Positions 9,501 to 17,008 of a stretch of DNA of 64,000 bases are shown here, in pieces. The stretch comes from Candidatus Micrarchaeaceae archaeon (GTDB lineage: Archaea; Micrarchaeota; Micrarchaeia; Micrarchaeales; Micrarchaeaceae), in the NCBI GenBank assembly GCA_027310825.1, contig DAIDAC010000003.1, positions 1-64,000 of the forward strand, written 5' to 3'. The notes beneath the pieces were generated by a model, which had not been told where the DNA came from, ran no database searches, and worked only from the letters and a program-made list of their open reading frames with translations. A program made the translations under genes and the position numbers. Each line of letters opens with the position of its first letter. Positions within the stretch are counted from its first letter, which is position 1.

Positions 9501-12500
9501 CGGTCCCCGCTTGGAATCGGCTGGTTTGCAGACGCAATAATAAGGGGACAGCTCAGGCCGCTGGGCATCAAATCCTGGAACGATGCGCTGAAAAAGGCAG
9601 GCGCTCCGCCAAACTACGAACCGGGAAAATGGCATGATGAAGCACGCGTGAAAGATGCTCTTGCAAAAATAAAGGAACTTTATGAAAAGACAGGAAGGGC
9701 ACCTGAGAGCGGCGAGGTAGAAGAAAAACTCGACATAAAAGGCTTTGCTTCTGCAGCTTACACTGGCGTGCTGGAACCATTTGGCATCAATAGCTGGAAC
9801 GGCGTCCTCAAGAAGCTTGGGATACAGCCGATCAGAGATGAGGGCAGATGGGAAAAGAAGGAGGAAGTCGACAGCGCCCTCGAGAAGCTGAAAAATTTCT
9901 ATACCGAAAAGCAAAAATCTCCAACCATAAAAGATGCGCGCGAAATTGGCCTGGCCAGTTTTGCCGCAGCCGCTTCGAAAAGAGGGGCACTAACACAATT
10001 CGGCATAGACGGCTGGAATGATGTCCTAAGTAAAATAGGTGCGCCTCCTAACATAGAGCACAAAAAATGGCAAGACGAGGCAAATGTAAAGGCGGCTTTA
10101 GCAAAGATAACTGGATTCTACAAACAGAACGGCAGACCGCCTACCCGCGAAGAGGCGGATATAGATTCTGATTTTAAGGGATTCGGTGCTATCGCAGCAA
10201 GCGGCTCATTAAAGCAGTTCGGCATCGAAACCTGGAACGACGCACTTAAGTTGGCCGGAGTGCCGCTCAACCGCGACAAGGAAAAATGGTCTAAAAAAGA
10301 GGAAGTAGACAAAGGAGTAGCATGGGTAAAACAGTTCTACGCCGAGAACAAAAGGTCGCCTACGCAAGATGAGGCAATGGCTACAGGACATGCCGACTTC
10401 TTAGCTGCGGTTAAACAGGGCAAGCTCACTAGAGTTGGAATAAACGCCACAACATGGAATGAACTGCTTTCCTACCTGGAGCTGCCAACTAACATAGAAA
10501 TGAAAAGAGAGTGGAACAGCCAAAAGGCCGTAGATGACATGCTCGAAACGCTAAGGCAATTCTATAGCACCAACAAGCGCGCACCGACACGTCGCGAAAT
10601 AATAGATGACCTGGGCTTCAACAGTTTTGTCCAAGCTGCGCACACAGGCGCGCTTGCGCCGTATGGAGTGCCAAAAGGCAGCAACACCAACGACATAATC
10701 CGCATATCCAGAATCCCGATAAACAGGGAGTCTGCGATATGGACTAACAAAGAAGCGGTAGACAGAGGCCTGGAGACTCTGCGAAAGTTTTACCAAGAGC
10801 ACAAACGCTCGCCGAAGACCTCGGATTTGAGCGATATCGGCCTATATGGATTCTTCCAGTCGGCCGCGCTCGGCAGGCTAAAAGCGTTCGGCATAGGCAA
10901 CTCGTACAATGACCTTCTTAAAGCGGCAGGCCTTCCGACGAATCGAGAATACGGCAAATACGATACCAAAGAGAAAGTCGAGGAAGGCCTTGAAGTTTTG
11001 AGGCAGTTCCACAGAGAGCACGGCAGAGCTCCAACATTCGACGAGGCAACTGCCGAGCCGGGGCTTTCCAATTTACAAGGCGCTGCCAAGCAGGGCTCGC
11101 TGGGGCAATTCGGGATAGGCAAAAAATACAACGATCTCATAAGGGCTGCCGGCATTCCTGTAAACCTCGATTACGGAAAATGGAAGGAGAGAAAAGGGCT
11201 TGACAGGGGGCTTGCAGTGCTGAAAGGGCTATGCACCACGCTTCAAAGAACACCCAAGAAGGAAGAGGCGCTTGAAGCAGGCTTGCAAGGATTTTTCACA
11301 GCAGCATCGAGAGGCGAGTACAAAGAGTTTAACCTTCCGGAAGGAACAACCTTTAACGATCTATTAACGTATGCAAACATTCCTGTCGGCAGGGAAAGCG
11401 GCAAAAGCTCTGAAACTGTTGGGCAGAATGGAGAGCAGATGACTGTATCCCTGGCTCCATTCGGAGATGTTGTTGCTAACGATCTTGCACAATTGGAGGA
11501 CGCTGCAGCAAAAACATTTGCTGGCGAACTGATCTTGAATAAAAACAAGAATCCGGACTGGACAAAGAAAGAGAATGTCGAAATAGCTCTGGAAAGGATC
11601 AGGAAGTTTGACCGGGCAAACGGCAGGCCGCCGACATATATAGAACCACAATCACTCATCTCAGCTCCTTCAAAACGAGCTACAACAAACGGCAATCACC
11701 CTGTTCCGAAAGAAGCGACATGGGTGAACATGCGTTTCTACAAAAGAGACGAGGCATTAAAGCCAACGCAGACTCCGCTCATAATACACAATGCAGAGGT
11801 TCTAGCCGAAACTGCTGTTGCCGCACCTCGGCAAGAAACGGACAGCAGACAGAAGCCGGACTACACTGCGGAAGTGCCTGCAATCCAAAAGCTCAGAAAA
11901 GGGGAGCCGATCACCAAAAAAGAATTGGAGGAGGCAAAGGCATCGAGGCCTGTAATCGCTTCAATGATACTGTTCGAGTCTATGGCCGACAAACTCAAAG
12001 AGCCGATTCTCGACATTGCATCAGGACCAACAAGCCCTGTTGCGCATGCTGCAAAGCTAGTTGGAAAGAGCGTAACATGCATCGACAGGAAGATTTACTA
12101 CTTGGGCATGTTAAGAGAGGAAATCGGAATTAACGAGAACGCCAGCGCAAATGGATATGTGCATGGAAACGCGTTCAGGCTTCCGTTCGCAGATGGATCC
12201 TTCAACACGGTCACATCGAGCTACTTCCTCGACATCTACAGAAACAAAGAGCGAATAGTCCAAGCTCTGTCCGAGATGAGGCGTGTTGCAGCTCCGGACG
12301 GAAAGGTGATCATTGAAGTGACCGAGGCATTCGGCAAATACCTTCCATCGTTGAAGCCAATACTGGAGCAGATCGGCCTTGATGCAACTGTAACGGTCAA
12401 TAGACAGCCATTCGCTGACGACTCAGAGGCGAAGTCTTACGTGCTAGAGTGCGTGCCAGTCCAGCCTGTTGCAATACGGGCAACTGTAGAAAAGATTCCT

Positions 12501-12914
12501 GGAACCGACGTCGCTGTGGTCGAATATCAAGGAAGACCAAAGATTCACATAGTGCCAGAAGAAAAGGAGCACGTTGTGATAGTCAATGTGACAGAAGCGC
12601 TCGACAATCTACCAGAAGCAGCAAGGCATTTCGTAATGCAAACAATACTCGAACCGGTCTCGTGGCGTTTCAACATGAGCGACAGATATGTAGAACATTT
12701 CAAGCAGTACAACAGTATCAGCATAGAAGAGGCATTCGGCCGCCTTGGAGTCAAAGCTGACCTCATAAGGACACAGGTTGTCGGAGACAACTACTGCAAC
12801 GAGCTGGTGCTGAGGATGACGAAGAAGGCGCACGATGAGCTTTACAACACATTCCACGACCACGTGATCAATGCAAGCGCGAGGCACATAGCAAGGAACA
12901 AGAAAAAGGCATGA
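6531..12914 (+). CDS. Giant repeat-array protein with HTH-like units and a SAM-methyltransferase-like domain
   Basis: About 2127 residues. Residues 1-40 are disordered and charged. Residues 42-300 hold about five HTH-like units (for example VDSAKEVGVNPATVSRFW and EAAKSFKVTVASVYAFW). Then come 17 complete ~70-residue repeats (about residues 306-745 and 808-1623) and one half repeat near 1676-1705. Their consensus is a helix, G-R-S-P-T-x-x-E-A, L-G-L, AA-x-x-G-x-L, F-G-I-x-S-W-N-D-L-L, AG-x-P-x-N. This resembles the homing-endonuclease-associated (HNH) repeat. From about residue 1820 a class I methyltransferase-like domain shows motif I (LDIASGPTS), an acidic strand end (CIDRK) and FRLPFADGSFNTV. 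No DPPY or PC motif is present, so an ordinary N6-adenine or C5-cytosine DNA methylase is unlikely. The last ~190 residues are unrecognised. I infer an array that reads nucleic acid, fused to a modifying or SAM-sensing domain. Confidence 0.85.
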   Translation: MTEEEKKVQSSPEHGDASTEQNGGSASDVPAKGKPRRSNKYLKHTAAVIDIYKETQKAAEAVALLSQKGINVPREFILRIWRENNLQASRDYDISQRKKLTPEQEAILIRCNAEKKSTVDSAKEVGVNPATVSRFWARKGLKPAIRRRIFTDAEKETLLKDHAAGKTGEEAAKSFKVTVASVYAFWRSRGLKPNIRRMESLTATQQEILIKCHKEGKSLRDSAKEATTNMTKVAEFWESKGYPPTHANPRRVVAEEEKTMILKTFERLGSISMTQKVMAGSGLGRDLIRAIVVENGGKIKIEAPPGTHTSKEAVDAAVEKLRQFYTEKKRSPTAYEADKLLGLKGVINAANDNLRAFGIKGYNDLLKLAGLPLNRNLNRFLKKEDVTDALAVLKQFYDDKKVPPCEDDARELGLRTFIEHARGGKFEQFGVGRRFNQILEAAGIPVLFRKWRFKSQEDIDNCFAKLKQFYDEHKRSPTVDDLINMDLNGFYQAARNGSLEQFGIEKGITFAGLLKRLGLPAGKEYKIGEWTQEEVDASIEKLRQFKKEKGNPPTIKDARALSLRKFFTAAEDGELEKFGIKKDSTHNDVLKFAGLPVNVDYGKWSTQEALNEGLEELKAFYIANQRSPTQLETHGLGLGGLLSSVAVGGLAQFGISCYNDLLKVADLPINKEGKKWTTKEGLDEGLSKISDFYKTRGRSPTGAEATAELGLGGLISSAAQGTLKQFNICNYNDLLKAAGAPLNRRRKAKSKVTADRFVELVKAGIPVAEAAKEAAYVQETSLAPFGDVVADASAAEPASSRISRKRENLFWHKSENVDAALTRLKKFFEDNGRSPTVGDAKAIGLGGLASSARNGRLIPFGIKSWNDILSKAGLPLNSEPNKIITQEELDTTIKTIKEFHAKNGRAPMTKEAISIGLGEMISSAYKGGLKGFGIASWNDLLAKAGVPANVIRGRWASGNEEEAKKDADAAITAIKEFHAKNGRAPTTKEARSPLGIGWFADAIIRGQLRPLGIKSWNDALKKAGAPPNYEPGKWHDEARVKDALAKIKELYEKTGRAPESGEVEEKLDIKGFASAAYTGVLEPFGINSWNGVLKKLGIQPIRDEGRWEKKEEVDSALEKLKNFYTEKQKSPTIKDAREIGLASFAAAASKRGALTQFGIDGWNDVLSKIGAPPNIEHKKWQDEANVKAALAKITGFYKQNGRPPTREEADIDSDFKGFGAIAASGSLKQFGIETWNDALKLAGVPLNRDKEKWSKKEEVDKGVAWVKQFYAENKRSPTQDEAMATGHADFLAAVKQGKLTRVGINATTWNELLSYLELPTNIEMKREWNSQKAVDDMLETLRQFYSTNKRAPTRREIIDDLGFNSFVQAAHTGALAPYGVPKGSNTNDIIRISRIPINRESAIWTNKEAVDRGLETLRKFYQEHKRSPKTSDLSDIGLYGFFQSAALGRLKAFGIGNSYNDLLKAAGLPTNREYGKYDTKEKVEEGLEVLRQFHREHGRAPTFDEATAEPGLSNLQGAAKQGSLGQFGIGKKYNDLIRAAGIPVNLDYGKWKERKGLDRGLAVLKGLCTTLQRTPKKEEALEAGLQGFFTAASRGEYKEFNLPEGTTFNDLLTYANIPVGRESGKSSETVGQNGEQMTVSLAPFGDVVANDLAQLEDAAAKTFAGELILNKNKNPDWTKKENVEIALERIRKFDRANGRPPTYIEPQSLISAPSKRATTNGNHPVPKEATWVNMRFYKRDEALKPTQTPLIIHNAEVLAETAVAAPRQETDSRQKPDYTAEVPAIQKLRKGEPITKKELEEAKASRPVIASMILFESMADKLKEPILDIASGPTSPVAHAAKLVGKSVTCIDRKIYYLGMLREEIGINENASANGYVHGNAFRLPFADGSFNTVTSSYFLDIYRNKERIVQALSEMRRVAAPDGKVIIEVTEAFGKYLPSLKPILEQIGLDATVTVNRQPFADDSEAKSYVLECVPVQPVAIRATVEKIPGTDVAVVEYQGRPKIHIVPEEKEHVVIVNVTEALDNLPEAARHFVMQTILEPVSWRFNMSDRYVEHFKQYNSISIEEAFGRLGVKADLIRTQVVGDNYCNELVLRMTKKAHDELYNTFHDHVINASARHIARNKKKA
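7450..8765 (+). repeat. Protein repeat block 1 (six ~70-residue units)
   Basis: Six tandem units inside the giant gene, each ending in a block like FGIKGYNDLLKLAGLPLN. Units 2 to 4 are the most divergent, with insertions before the final helix (unit 3 has FGIEKGITFAGLLKRLG). The block ends in an Ala-rich linker containing SLAPFGDVVAD. DNA identity between units is low, so this is an old array at protein level rather than a DNA satellite. Confidence 0.85.
8955..11400 (+). repeat. Protein repeat block 2 (eleven ~70-residue units)
   Basis: Eleven tandem units after the first linker, again ending with a linker containing SLAPFGDVVAN. Units 8 and 9 of the whole array share a nearly unchanged DNA stretch covering IKEFHAKNGRAP (about 9220-9250 and 9450-9482), which points to a recent unit duplication. 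Units 7 to 12 keep the strongest SWND motif. Unit 13 has TTWNELLSYLELP and unit 14 GSNTNDIIRISRIP in place of it. Confidence 0.85.
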
Positions 12915-13156
12915 GCATGAGCAGCAAAGAAAAACAAAAACCACGCAGAGCCGGCGACGATGATCTAGAAAAGAATTGGCTGCCGCCAGGAGCACGCTCG
13001 CTCGGAGTGTTCAGAGACGTCAGCGGCGGCAAAGCAGAGCCTGTCGTTGTCGAAGTGAGCGGAGAAACTGTGGAGCTGCTTAGAAAGGCGCCAAAAAGAG
13101 AAAAGCAAGCAAGAAAAAGCAAGTTTGACAGTTGTCAAACCATACAATCCATTTAA
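12911..13156 (+). CDS. Small basic hypothetical protein overlapping the giant gene
   Basis: 81 residues. ATG 12911 overlaps the giant gene's TGA as ATGA, a typical translational-coupling arrangement. The product is charged: KEKQKPRR near the start, a VVVEVSGETVELL strand-like middle, and a Lys/Arg-rich end. Not recognised. It may be a partner of the giant protein. It has no homologous feature I can name, so a chance reading frame cannot be excluded. Confidence 0.5.
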   Translation: MSMSSKEKQKPRRAGDDDLEKNWLPPGARSLGVFRDVSGGKAEPVVVEVSGETVELLRKAPKREKQARKSKFDSCQTIQSI

Positions 13157-13325
13157 ATACTGTTCTTTCGATTTACTGACGGCGACCAAATGGGCAATGC
13201 GACTTGCTCAATCATAACATATAGGATGCCTTCCGCACCCGAAAGCGTATTCGGGAATCCAAACACAATCCTCGGACTTTTCCTGAAAGCTCTCAGCTTA
13301 AATATCTGGAGCTGCACAGCTCTAT
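13152..13325 (+). other. Intergenic stretch with promoter-like box, hairpin and possible 50-codon frame
   Basis: A TTTAAATACTG box at 13152-13162 lies 38 bases before ATG 13190. That ATG opens a 50-codon frame running to a TAA in the start of the next gene. A perfect hairpin with arms CCCGAA/TTCGGG sits at 13238-13255. The frame has no recognisable features, so this may instead be a small RNA or leader. Neither is proven. Confidence 0.3.
13298..13310 (+). promoter_or_regulatory. Promoter, TTAAATATCTGGA motif
   Basis: TTAAATATCTGGA is 28 bases before ATG 13326, a leaderless spacing that selects that start. Confidence 0.6.
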
Positions 13326-14087
13326 ATGTACACGGGAGATAAAATGGCGTTAACTTCACGAATACCGATAATTGAAGTCAGGGCAGTAACTACTTCTGAG
13401 GAACGTGTGAAGTGCGTGATGGATGCTCTCAGCAGAGTAGAAGGGAGCGAACACGGCACCAGCGATATGCGGGCAACTGTCGCGCTCAGCGAATTGACAT
13501 CGAGCTCTGGTCTGGCCAGGATAGCAACAGAAGAGCTCAAGGCGATACGCGTGCACCTCGGCGAGGTTCAAGAGATACTTAGCAATATAGTAAAAGATTC
13601 AAGTACCGGAAAACTCGACAACCAAGCGCTGGCCAAATATATCGAACAGATCGGCAAGGCAGGAAAGGATCTGCACGACTCTGCGATGACCGTCAGGCTC
13701 GCCATGCAGAACAAAAACATTGGACTCACCGCGCTCGACGACACAGTCCGTGAAGTCATAGCGCTCTATGAAGCTTTACATTTCTACAACTGGAAAGAAA
13801 GTCTCGAGATACGCAAAATAAGCGCGCCTACCGAACTCGCAACAGCCCTGATCGAATGCAGAAGCGACTATGGGCACATGCTGCTTAGCCTATTGTTTGA
13901 TATTGCGTCGGCGCTCGACGGAGTCAGCGCTTCCTCAACAACGCTTTCAAGGATAGCAGACCTCGGCGACGTTGACCTAAACTCGGCGATAATAAAGAAT
14001 CCAAACGCAACTACAGACCTCAGAAACAGGCTAGTGGTCAATGTGCTCGCAAGGATGGGCGTGCAGAACGCAGAGCTTCTCAGATGA
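13326..14087 (+). CDS. Hypothetical helical protein with LRV-like C-terminal unit
   Basis: 253 residues, not recognised. Mostly helical throughout (for example HLGEVQEILSNIVKDSS and EVIALYEALHFYNWKES). Near residues 212-245 the segment LSRIADLGDVDLN, NPNATTDLRNRL looks like a single leucine-rich-variant type repeat (the NPNTP-x-x-L-x-x-LA pattern). No membrane span or signal. The promoter motif is shared with the giant repeat gene and its neighbours, suggesting the cluster is expressed together. An alternative in-frame ATG six codons downstream (MALTSRIP) is possible. Confidence 0.65.
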   Translation: MYTGDKMALTSRIPIIEVRAVTTSEERVKCVMDALSRVEGSEHGTSDMRATVALSELTSSSGLARIATEELKAIRVHLGEVQEILSNIVKDSSTGKLDNQALAKYIEQIGKAGKDLHDSAMTVRLAMQNKNIGLTALDDTVREVIALYEALHFYNWKESLEIRKISAPTELATALIECRSDYGHMLLSLLFDIASALDGVSASSTTLSRIADLGDVDLNSAIIKNPNATTDLRNRLVVNVLARMGVQNAELLR

Positions 14088-14190
14088 AAAACGGTCAGAC
14101 ACAGAAAGGTATTTATAAGGTTCTATTTATAATCAGAGTGTAGTTGCGATAAACGCAGCGCGACCATAACGACGTAAAATTGGTGGAATA

Positions 14191-14265
14191 ATGCAAAAAT
14201 ACGAGAAGCTCCTGATCGCCGAGGACGACGAAGACGACGATGACATGGACGACGAAGACTACTAA
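14191..14265 (+). CDS. 24-residue acidic microprotein
   Basis: ATG 14191 follows a GGTGG ribosome-binding site by six bases. The frame encodes 24 residues: a short amphipathic start (MQKYEKLLIAE), then a run of about 13 residues that are almost all Asp/Glu, ending DEDY. A TATA-like ATTTATAAGG lies near 14110-14120, and a strong T-rich terminator follows the stop at once. The gene thus has promoter, RBS and terminator of its own in an otherwise empty 320-base gap. An acidic tail could mimic nucleic acid or bind basic proteins; that is speculation. Confidence 0.5.
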   Translation: MQKYEKLLIAEDDEDDDDMDDEDY

Positions 14266-14318
14266 GAATTATTTCATTTTTATTTAATTTAAATTTCTTT
14301 TCCTTTTTCCATATTTCA
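14266..14318 (+). terminator. T-rich transcription terminator
   Basis: Directly after the microprotein stop are several runs of four to five T (ATTTTTATTT, TTTCTTTTCCTTTTT). This is typical of archaeal T-tract termination without a hairpin. Confidence 0.6.
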
Positions 14319-14360
14319 AAAGCGGCAAGCCGGCTTCCTATTTTCCCCTATTTAGCAATG

Positions 14361-14371
14361 CTTAAATATCA
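14361..14371 (+). promoter_or_regulatory. Promoter, TTAAATATCA motif
   Basis: CTTAAATATCA starts about 46 bases before ATG 14408, giving a leader of about 20 bases. Confidence 0.55.
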
Positions 14372-14407
14372 TAAAAAGGCATGAATTTCCGATAGAAAAG
14401 GGTTTCA

Positions 14408-15430
14408 ATGTCAGGGGTTGAGAGCACAGCTAGCGCTAGTCAGTCTGCACCAAACGCAGTGATAGCGTTTGCAAAAATGCTGAGAGACGCAGAATCGACG
14501 CCGTCGTCTTCTTCAGTGCAGTTGAGGAATGACATAGTCGACAAGATCTACGATTGTCTAATACAAATCGACGACCCAGCAACACTCGCCGCATCGTGCA
14601 GAGAACTGGTGACTGCCGGACTGCCTGGCGACGTTAAAAGAGCAGATGAAATAATTGGAGAACTGCTGCACCGTTTCGAGATTTCGAAGAGCGAAATGCT
14701 TGATGCTCTGGGCGCATTTCTGCTCGAGAACGTGGCCAAGCGATACAATGCCGGCTTCTCAAGCTTGAGGGACTTTGAAGACGCAGCGACGCCTCTAGAT
14801 AAACTTGGCACACAAGAATTCAGAAATGAGGTCGATAAAATAATGGCCTCTTACGACGCCGCGGTCACTCCGTTCAAGAAAGAGTTCCAAGAATTTGCGA
14901 AGTCGCTTGGCAAAGAGCTGACCGACGAAGCGCTTTCAAGATTGAGCTTTAGCGAGATTGAAGAGCTGTGCGGTAACTACATGCATGAGGGTTATGATAC
15001 ATACAGTAAGGAATCCAACGCTCTGTATAAACGTTTGATGAGTGGAACAAAGAAAGAAGCCGATGCCGCACTAGACCAACTCATCGCCCCAAACATATAC
15101 CATGAGCGAGTAGACAAACATAGCTCAATATTGATGCGATGTCTGGTCGTGATGGGTGATTCTGCTCGTGTAATTGCGAAATTAGTGAAAGAATCGCCCA
15201 ATGTTCGCGAGGCAATACTCAAGCTTTCTTATGCCCTGTCAAAGATGGGCAAAGACTTCAATCTTTCACTGGAACTACTCTCCCAGCTAACCAAGGACGA
15301 GGTTGGTGGATATTGGATATTCGAAATTCATGTAAATGAACTAACAAGTATTCTAAAGTCGGGCAATGTCGCAAAGGTGTTCTCGGTTCAGAGGAAGCTT
15401 AGGCGTGCCCTATCGAGTCTGTTTGGATGA
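14408..15430 (+). CDS. Hypothetical helical protein
   Basis: 340 residues, not recognised. Predicted almost all-helical and acidic, possibly a solenoid. No cysteines in motif arrangement, no membrane segment. N-terminal 35 residues are Ser/Ala-rich and probably disordered. It lies in the lineage-specific cluster, with its own TTAAATATC promoter. The next gene has a separate promoter placed just after this stop. Confidence 0.65.
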   Translation: MSGVESTASASQSAPNAVIAFAKMLRDAESTPSSSSVQLRNDIVDKIYDCLIQIDDPATLAASCRELVTAGLPGDVKRADEIIGELLHRFEISKSEMLDALGAFLLENVAKRYNAGFSSLRDFEDAATPLDKLGTQEFRNEVDKIMASYDAAVTPFKKEFQEFAKSLGKELTDEALSRLSFSEIEELCGNYMHEGYDTYSKESNALYKRLMSGTKKEADAALDQLIAPNIYHERVDKHSSILMRCLVVMGDSARVIAKLVKESPNVREAILKLSYALSKMGKDFNLSLELLSQLTKDEVGGYWIFEIHVNELTSILKSGNVAKVFSVQRKLRRALSSLFG

Positions 15431-15452
15431 ACATCTGGTCGTAACATACGTT

Positions 15453-15463
15453 ATTAAATATCT
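15453..15463 (+). promoter_or_regulatory. Promoter, TTAAATATCT motif
   Basis: ATTAAATATCT about 41 bases before ATG 15495, with GGTGA as ribosome-binding site. This selects 15495 rather than an in-frame ATG inside the preceding gene. Confidence 0.55.
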
Positions 15464-15494
15464 AAGACAGCGCAATTCTATTCAGGGTGACTGG

Positions 15495-15965
15495 ATGGCG
15501 CCTTCGGCTATTATGTCAAAAAGCCAAATCGTCAAATGGCACGATGAGATCATATCTAAATTTGAGACCCACATTGCTGAAAAAGCAGCAAATCTGGGGG
15601 AGCAGGTACCAAGCTCAAAAGAAGTTGTAAGCAGGTACGTTAATGGTTACGAGAAAGCAGTGCGTGAAATCCGCGGAGTGCTGTACGCTTCAACAAGTGT
15701 ATATGGTGCAAAGTTGCAGCCTATTGCTGACGACGCAGAAGAAAAACTGGATTCAGTGATGGTCAAGTTTGAGAAAGCGCTGGATCATGCGCTTGAAACA
15801 AGGAACATATCGGGATTTGATAAAGCAGCATTTGACCTACTGAGAGAAGTCGCTGACACTGTGTTCGACATCAGAGCTGAGACCGCAAAATACAGAGTTG
15901 CAAGCAAGGAAGTGGAACCGCAGAGCATCGACGACTATGTTATGCAGCTAATAGGCGAGAAATAA
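15495..15965 (+). CDS. Hypothetical coiled-coil protein
   Basis: 156 residues from ATG 15495. A longer frame opens at 15366 but would overlap the 3' end of the previous gene, while promoter and GGTGA site both favour 15495. The protein is helical with heptad-like stretches (ADDAEEKLDSVMVKFEKAL and the ETAKYRVASKEVE region). Not recognised. It is the last of the run of unknown genes before the HtrA-like protease. Confidence 0.6.
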   Translation: MAPSAIMSKSQIVKWHDEIISKFETHIAEKAANLGEQVPSSKEVVSRYVNGYEKAVREIRGVLYASTSVYGAKLQPIADDAEEKLDSVMVKFEKALDHALETRNISGFDKAAFDLLREVADTVFDIRAETAKYRVASKEVEPQSIDDYVMQLIGEK

Positions 15966-16004
15966 CTAGAGGCCTTTTAGTTTTAATTGTCATAACTCAT
16001 TCTT

Positions 16005-16949
16005 ATGCCATTAACGGAGCTCGAGAAGAAGATAACAGGTGCTGTAGAGGAGCTTGGCAAAAGCGTAGTCGTGATAAAGAATGTCCAGGCGATGCAGCAG
16101 ACTCCATACGGAACAATGCCAATCGGAGGCTCCGGCTCCGGCTTCATAATCGACACAAACGGAAACGTTGTAACAAACTTCCACGTCATTGCGAACGCAA
16201 AGCAAGTGGAAGTGATCCTTCGCGACGGAAGGGTGTTCAACGCAACAGTCGTCGGCGGAGACAAAGCGACCGACATCGCGCTTCTGAAGATCGAAGGGAC
16301 TAATCTTCCTGCGGTTAAGCTTGGCGATTCTGAAAAGCTGAAGGTCGGGCAGATGGCGCTCGCAATCGGCAATGCTCTCGATCTTCCTGGTGCACCAACT
16401 GTTTCAACTGGAGTTATCAGCGCGCTCGGACGTCCTCTTCCGTGGGCAGACTTCATTTTCGAAGGGCTTATTCAGACAGATGCTGCAATCAACCCTGGCA
16501 ACAGCGGAGGACCGCTCGCTGACCTAGATGGCAATGTTGTCGGAATCAACACTGCCATGATCCCTTATGCACAAGGGCTTGGTTTCTCGATTCCTATAAA
16601 CACTGTCAAATCAGTAGTAGAGCAGATACTTGAAAAGGGCCACGTTGTCCGGCCTATGCTTGGTGTGCTTGTAGCTGGCCTAAATCCTATGATAACGCAG
16701 AGGTTCAACATCCACGCCAAAGAAGGGGCGCTTGTCACAAACGTTGCCCCTGGAAGCCCTGCCCACAAAGCAGGCATGAAAGAGCTAGATGTGATAACAA
16801 AGATAGGCCAGTTCGACGTAAAGACGACGAAAGACCTGATTGTCGCCCTCTCGAAGCTGCCTATCAACCAATCCGTTGATGTAAAGTTCGTTAGGGGCAA
16901 CTCCGAACATAGCACAAAGCTCACGCTTGTCGAGGCGAAAGGTATATAA
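16005..16949 (+). CDS. HtrA/DegP-like serine protease without signal peptide
   Basis: 314 residues: a trypsin-like protease domain (about 10-205) followed by one PDZ domain (about 220-305). Catalytic His lies in VVTNFHVIA, Asp in ATDIALLKI and Ser in NPGNSGGPL, all intact. HtrA proteins degrade or chaperone misfolded proteins, with the PDZ binding exposed C-termini. The first residues ([10 protein letters not shown]) are charged and helical, with no signal peptide or membrane anchor. This copy should therefore be cytoplasmic, unlike most bacterial HtrA. It sits just before Cdc48, another quality-control factor. Confidence 0.93.
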   Translation: MPLTELEKKITGAVEELGKSVVVIKNVQAMQQTPYGTMPIGGSGSGFIIDTNGNVVTNFHVIANAKQVEVILRDGRVFNATVVGGDKATDIALLKIEGTNLPAVKLGDSEKLKVGQMALAIGNALDLPGAPTVSTGVISALGRPLPWADFIFEGLIQTDAAINPGNSGGPLADLDGNVVGINTAMIPYAQGLGFSIPINTVKSVVEQILEKGHVVRPMLGVLVAGLNPMITQRFNIHAKEGALVTNVAPGSPAHKAGMKELDVITKIGQFDVKTTKDLIVALSKLPINQSVDVKFVRGNSEHSTKLTLVEAKGI

Positions 16950-17008
16950 GGGACAAGTCAGTAAAGAAATTACTGCTCGGGAAACTGAGCCACGTTTATA
17001 TTTATAAG

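Noticed and set aside
7450-11400. Long repetitive stretch considered as a CRISPR or DNA satellite
   Set aside because: The repeats are at protein level (~70 residues) in one open frame, with little DNA identity between units and no spacer-repeat alternation.
11990-12345. Naming the giant protein's C-terminal domain a DNA methyltransferase
   Set aside because: No DPPY/NPPY or PC catalytic motif is visible; the motifs fit only a general class I SAM domain.
15366-15494. Longer start for the 156-residue gene
   Set aside because: It overlaps the end of the previous gene and ignores a TTAAATATC box and GGTGA site directly before 15495.
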